Shown here piece after piece: positions 60,950 to 64,000 of a stretch of 64,000 nt of DNA (position 1 is its first letter; the number at the start of each line of letters is the position of its first letter). Under the pieces are notes generated by a model. It made no database searches. It saw only the letters and a list, made by a program, of their open reading frames with translations, and was not told the origin of the DNA. Made by a program: the position numbers and the translations under genes. The DNA is from Chaetorhynchus papuensis. Taxonomy: Eukaryota; Chordata; Aves; Passeriformes; Rhipiduridae. The stretch is from NCBI GenBank assembly GCA_013396525.1, contig VWYX01000126.1, positions 496,001 through 560,000 of the forward strand. The letters are read 5' to 3'.

Positions 60950-61620
60950 TTGACTGCTTGGCTGGTGCTGGGGCAGTTCCTCTTTGTGTGAGGACTGTCA
61001 GCTGTGTCTGTGCCCTAAGGATTCTCTCTGGAGCGCACAGCTGTGGGTGGTGTTTATGGCTGTTCCAGGTGAGAGGGACTTCCATGCTTGCCTTCGGCAG
61101 TCCTGGAGCAGGTATTGGAGACCCCCTGAGCAAATGCTTGCTTAAAGGTGCTTTCCTCTGCCTGACTCTGACACCTTGGGCTTGGGATTCCTCAAGGATC
61201 TCGGCAGTCTCAGTTGCTTCCTTCTGGAGATGTGGTAGTAGAGCTTTGATTCACAAACCCTTGGAAACAAATTTACCTGCTACTCCGAGTGTTGTGTGTA
61301 TGGGATTATTTTTCTTTCCAGGTATTTCACGGTATACTGAAATTTAGAAGTTACCTCCCATTTAAAAATTAATGCCTGTTTTGCATCCTCTGAACCCATC
61401 TCTCTCCTGGTTTCTGTGTAGTTACAAACACTGGCCTGTTTACCAGGCTGCACAAATGTTCCTCCTCGCCTGGTGATAGCTCTGGGGAAGGTGCCAGTGT
61501 CGTTCAGGTGTATGTTATCCCCTTTAAGGAGCAGGTTACACATTAAACCATCAAAAGTACTTCCGGCAATGTGAGGTGTGTTTTGGACTTTCAGGTGGGG
61601 TGAGGCTAAGAACACCCTGT
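60950..61620. other. GC-raised patch with two opposite-strand open frames
   Basis: GC and CTG/CAG words rise here. A plus-strand frame covers 60958-61347 (129 codons, first codon TTG) and a minus-strand frame covers 61615-61280 (111 codons). The minus frame is balanced in charged and polar residues, with a Thr/Arg/Gly-rich middle, which makes it a little more protein-like than most here. I recognise neither. Candidates are a decayed retroelement body, a lncRNA exon or chance. Confidence 0.3.
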
Positions 61621-62487
61621 TCTTTCCATGTATTTTGGGTAGTTTTTGAAAGATGGTGATCCATACCTAAACAAAATCTGGTTTTACGTGAAGGTGTAAT
61701 GCTCTTTGTACAAAAGCACTGTGACAAACCATAAAGGAGATGGCCATTTTATGAGGGGCATTATAAGCTGTAAATGATAACTGACTTGATTTTATAACAT
61801 GTAGTGACTGTTGAATCCGTTTAGTGAATAGGAATATTTTTGCTTCCTGATGTCTTTATACCAGAATCGTGTAACTTCAAAAAAGAAATCATGCAGTCTT
61901 GTTAGCTTAATTGTGCTGAAAGAGATGTGGTTATATCCAGGAAGCACTGTATCTCTTGAATTTCCTAAAAATGGAGGAGTTGGTAATGGAACCCTTTACC
62001 ATTAAGGCTGCTGAATACAGAGGAATGAGCTCTCAGAGGAGAGCTGAGGTTTCTTTTATGCTGGTAGCTGTTCCTCTGTATAACATCTTCCTTGTTTGGG
62101 TATTAATGTATGTGCTTTTTCCTATTGCAAAACAACTTTTTTAGTATGTGTTTATGCACAGTGAGCACAAATACATTTTTTACATTAGCTTGAATTTCAG
62201 CCTGATGTATCACCTCATTAGCAGCTCCTGTTTTAGAAAATATTGAAAGACCTGTCTTGGGGGGCACAGAAATTCATTTTTCAGCCATTAACCTGCATTA
62301 TTAGCAGTCTCAAACAGGTCCATAAGTGAAGGTATTTATATTTCAATCAAAGTATAATTTATAACACTTTTTACTCTTTTGGCATAACTCAAGTGTAGTA
62401 GTGGATATGATTTGTTATTTTCTGGTAACTCAAGTATATTTGAAGGAGGAAGGGTATTTTCACTGAGGTCCTATACTAAAAATAAAG
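61621..62487. other. Noncoding sequence, no gene seen
   Basis: AT-rich; no supported frame, repeat or motif cluster. Confidence 0.62.
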
Positions 62488-62549
62488 CCCTTTTCCTTCC
62501 CTTCTCATCTTTCCATCTTTCTCCCCACCCTCACAGCCCTCTTCAACCT
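62488..62549 (+). repeat. Pyrimidine-rich tract (about 60 nt)
   Basis: CCCTTTTCCTTCCCTTCTCA onward to CACAGCCCTCTTCAACCT is over 85 percent C/T. It contains CCCTCACAG, a usable acceptor shape. A frame continues but is dominated by Ser/Pro/Leu from the C/T bias. A triplex-forming or PTB/PCBP-binding tract is possible. Confidence 0.6.
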
Positions 62550-62620
62550 AAAATCCCACCTGTCCCTTATGAGGGCTTTTTTGGCATCTCTGCTAATGAG
62601 CTGATGCTGTCAAATTCATC

Positions 62621-62636
62621 TTTTTTTTTTTTTTTT
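62621..62636 (+). repeat. Poly-T run (T16)
   Basis: A mononucleotide run between AATTCATC and AAGAGATTC. Confidence 0.85.
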
Positions 62637-63130
62637 AAGAGATTCAGAATCTGTTCTCCTGAGGTGAAATATAAGGGCTTTCAGACTGTGTTCTTCTTAT
62701 AAAATATAACCTAGATCCTTTATGATGAAATAGGCACTTTAGAGGCACCTGGGCTTATCTTTCAGTTTTTCTGCTCAGCTCTGTTATGCACAAAGGTCTT
62801 TTTCTAGGTGACATATCATGTTGTATTCCAAAGTACACTTTCTTTTAATTTACAACTTAATTTTCAACCTAATTCAGAAGATTGATACTATAATGCTATT
62901 TGCAGAAGTATTGAAATGTCAGTAAGTTTTATTGTAGTAATAAAGAGAATTCCATATATCATGCACTCTATAGGGATCCTTGCTTTTTGCATAGATCTTC
63001 ATAGCAACAACCAGTGGCTAAATGCTGGCAATCATTAATTTTTAAAGAAGACATGGTTATGATGAGTTGAGAAATTAAGACCATAGTGAAGAATGAACTT
63101 TAATTTTTGACACTTTTTGTTAGAATCTAA
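62637..63130. other. Noncoding sequence, no gene seen
   Basis: AT-rich unique-looking sequence with no frame or motif cluster of note. Confidence 0.62.
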
Positions 63131-63183
63131 GAGGAGACAGAGGGAGACTGGGGGGAGGGCAGAGGGGAGCAGGAAGAAAAAAA
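63131..63183 (+). repeat. Purine-rich tract
   Basis: GAGGAGACAGAGGGAGACTG, then GGGGGAGGGCAGAGGGGAGC and AGGAAGAAAAAAA: mostly A/G with a few C/T. Several G runs of three or more suggest possible G-quadruplex or MAZ-type binding. It lies about 40 bases from the CNE-like block. Confidence 0.6.
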
Positions 63184-63219
63184 TTGCCCAAATCCCAGGT
63201 TCCTAATACTTAAAATGCT

Positions 63220-63500
63220 GTCTGCTCGTAAAAGATTTCAGTCAGAGAGAGGCCATCTTCGAGCTTCTCTTAACAAATGGATATCAGTGGTCCATGAAAT
63301 AATCAATGTCGATAATCCATCCTAGGGTCTGCCAATATGTTAATGGCTCTGCCGCATCGTTATTGCTACAAGGCCATAAATCATTTCCATACCAGAATGC
63401 TTAGCAGTCCAGGACTCAAACCCCTAGCCTGGAATAAAATGCTGTCTCTTAACAATTAATGTCTAAACATTTTGCAGCTTTGTGCCTTGATTGTTTTCAG
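63220..63500. promoter_or_regulatory. Strong candidate conserved noncoding element
   Basis: A dense block with a YY1-type GCCATCTT (63252-63259), ONECUT/PBX-like AATCAATGTCGATAATCC with bicoid-type TAATCC (63313-63318), GCCGCATCGTTATTGC, a HOX/CDX-like GGCCATAAATCATTTCC and TTAACAATTAATG. CpGs at about 63260, 63310, 63353 and 63358 are kept. No homopolymers. Texture is like deeply conserved developmental enhancers. Confidence 0.5.
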
Positions 63501-64000
63501 ATGCTAAAAATGTAAGTAGGACAGATTGTAAATCAATAAAACAATAAGACAAAGTGTTTTAATAATAGAAAGGCTTGAAGTAAATCATAGTTCTGTGTTT
63601 ATTATTGCTTCAGAGGTTATAAATAAATAGTACCAACTGGTAAAGGTTTAGTTAAGAAGGAAAAATAAGTCTGGTATTGATGTTTTGGGCATACATTACA
63701 TTTTCTCCCCATAAGGTGAGGGAGATGGGGTTAGCTTTATTATTTTCATTTTTACAATGTGAGAATAGGAGCTAAGAAATGTTTTTATCTTTGAATTGTC
63801 ATCCAGTAGGAAGGTGATTTTTTTCTGCTCTGGCCAGTAATACATCAGTGATCTGGATCTGCATCAGGACACCAGCACACAGTCACTGGTACAAATAGCT
63901 GTGCTGAACTGTTGGCAATCACAAGGGGGTCTTAGAAAATGGAGTTGTATGTAACTGATCTAACTTATGTTAGTTTATGTCAGTTTGGTTTGCTAATAAA
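63501..64000. other. Noncoding sequence, no gene seen
   Basis: AT-rich to the window end; several AATAAA words without exon context. The window edge cuts no recognisable feature. Confidence 0.6.

Noticed and set aside
1..64000. Bacterial or phage operons, CRISPR arrays, rRNA
   Set aside because: No dense same-strand coding, Shine-Dalgarno pattern, regularly spaced direct repeats or rRNA-like conserved sequence anywhere.

Overview
This window looks like vertebrate, most probably avian, nuclear DNA from inside a very long intron or a gene desert. It is AT-rich with sparse CpG. It carries frequent short mononucleotide runs and abundant TAATTA, AATAAA and TTTAAA words. I found no convincing protein-coding gene, rRNA, tRNA or CRISPR array, and no bacterial-style operon or ribosome-binding sites. 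The avian reading rests on very low interspersed-repeat content: I saw no SINEs, and the only mobile-element remnant I can defend is a CR1-like 3' end near 40.2 kb. This is an inference; I cannot name the species, chromosome or locus.

Layout. About 0-8.6 kb is mostly featureless sequence with a CNE-like block near 0.9-1.1 kb, a CpG cluster at 5.2-5.3 kb and an RFX-type palindrome at 6.2 kb. A strong CNE-like block lies at 8.66-9.15 kb. From 9.2 to 19.1 kb there is little beyond a GC-raised patch with an exon-like open frame on the minus strand at 12.08-12.36 kb. Two CNE-like blocks lie at 19.2-19.9 kb. From 20 to 34 kb the sequence is largely unremarkable, with a GC-rich patch at 21.3-21.65 kb, pyrimidine and purine tracts at 25.4 and 25.9 kb, and two exact palindromes. 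The 34.4-35.1 kb region holds a perfect 13-bp hairpin next to a CNE-like block containing a Grainyhead-type AACCGGTT site. The CR1 remnant is at 40.2 kb. The right half has most of the candidate regulatory DNA: 42.2-43.0, 43.7-44.4, 48.8-49.15, 52.07-52.5, 53.3-53.6, 54.0-54.5, 56.1-56.5 and 63.2-63.5 kb.

If the window is functional, its work is probably regulatory. It would be a chain of distal enhancers rich in homeodomain-, SOX-, FOX-, RFX- and YY1-like words, serving a developmental gene that lies outside it or whose intron this is. Two places could be small exons. At 54.27 kb a splice-acceptor-like sequence is followed by a short open frame, a stop and a well-placed AATAAA. At 12.08 kb on the minus strand an open frame ends in phase at a consensus donor. 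The clearest anomalies seen directly are two separate hairpins (34.44 and 58.44 kb), each with 13-bp perfect arms and a 6-nt loop, far beyond chance for 64 kb. All conservation statements are guesses from sequence texture; no alignment was available.
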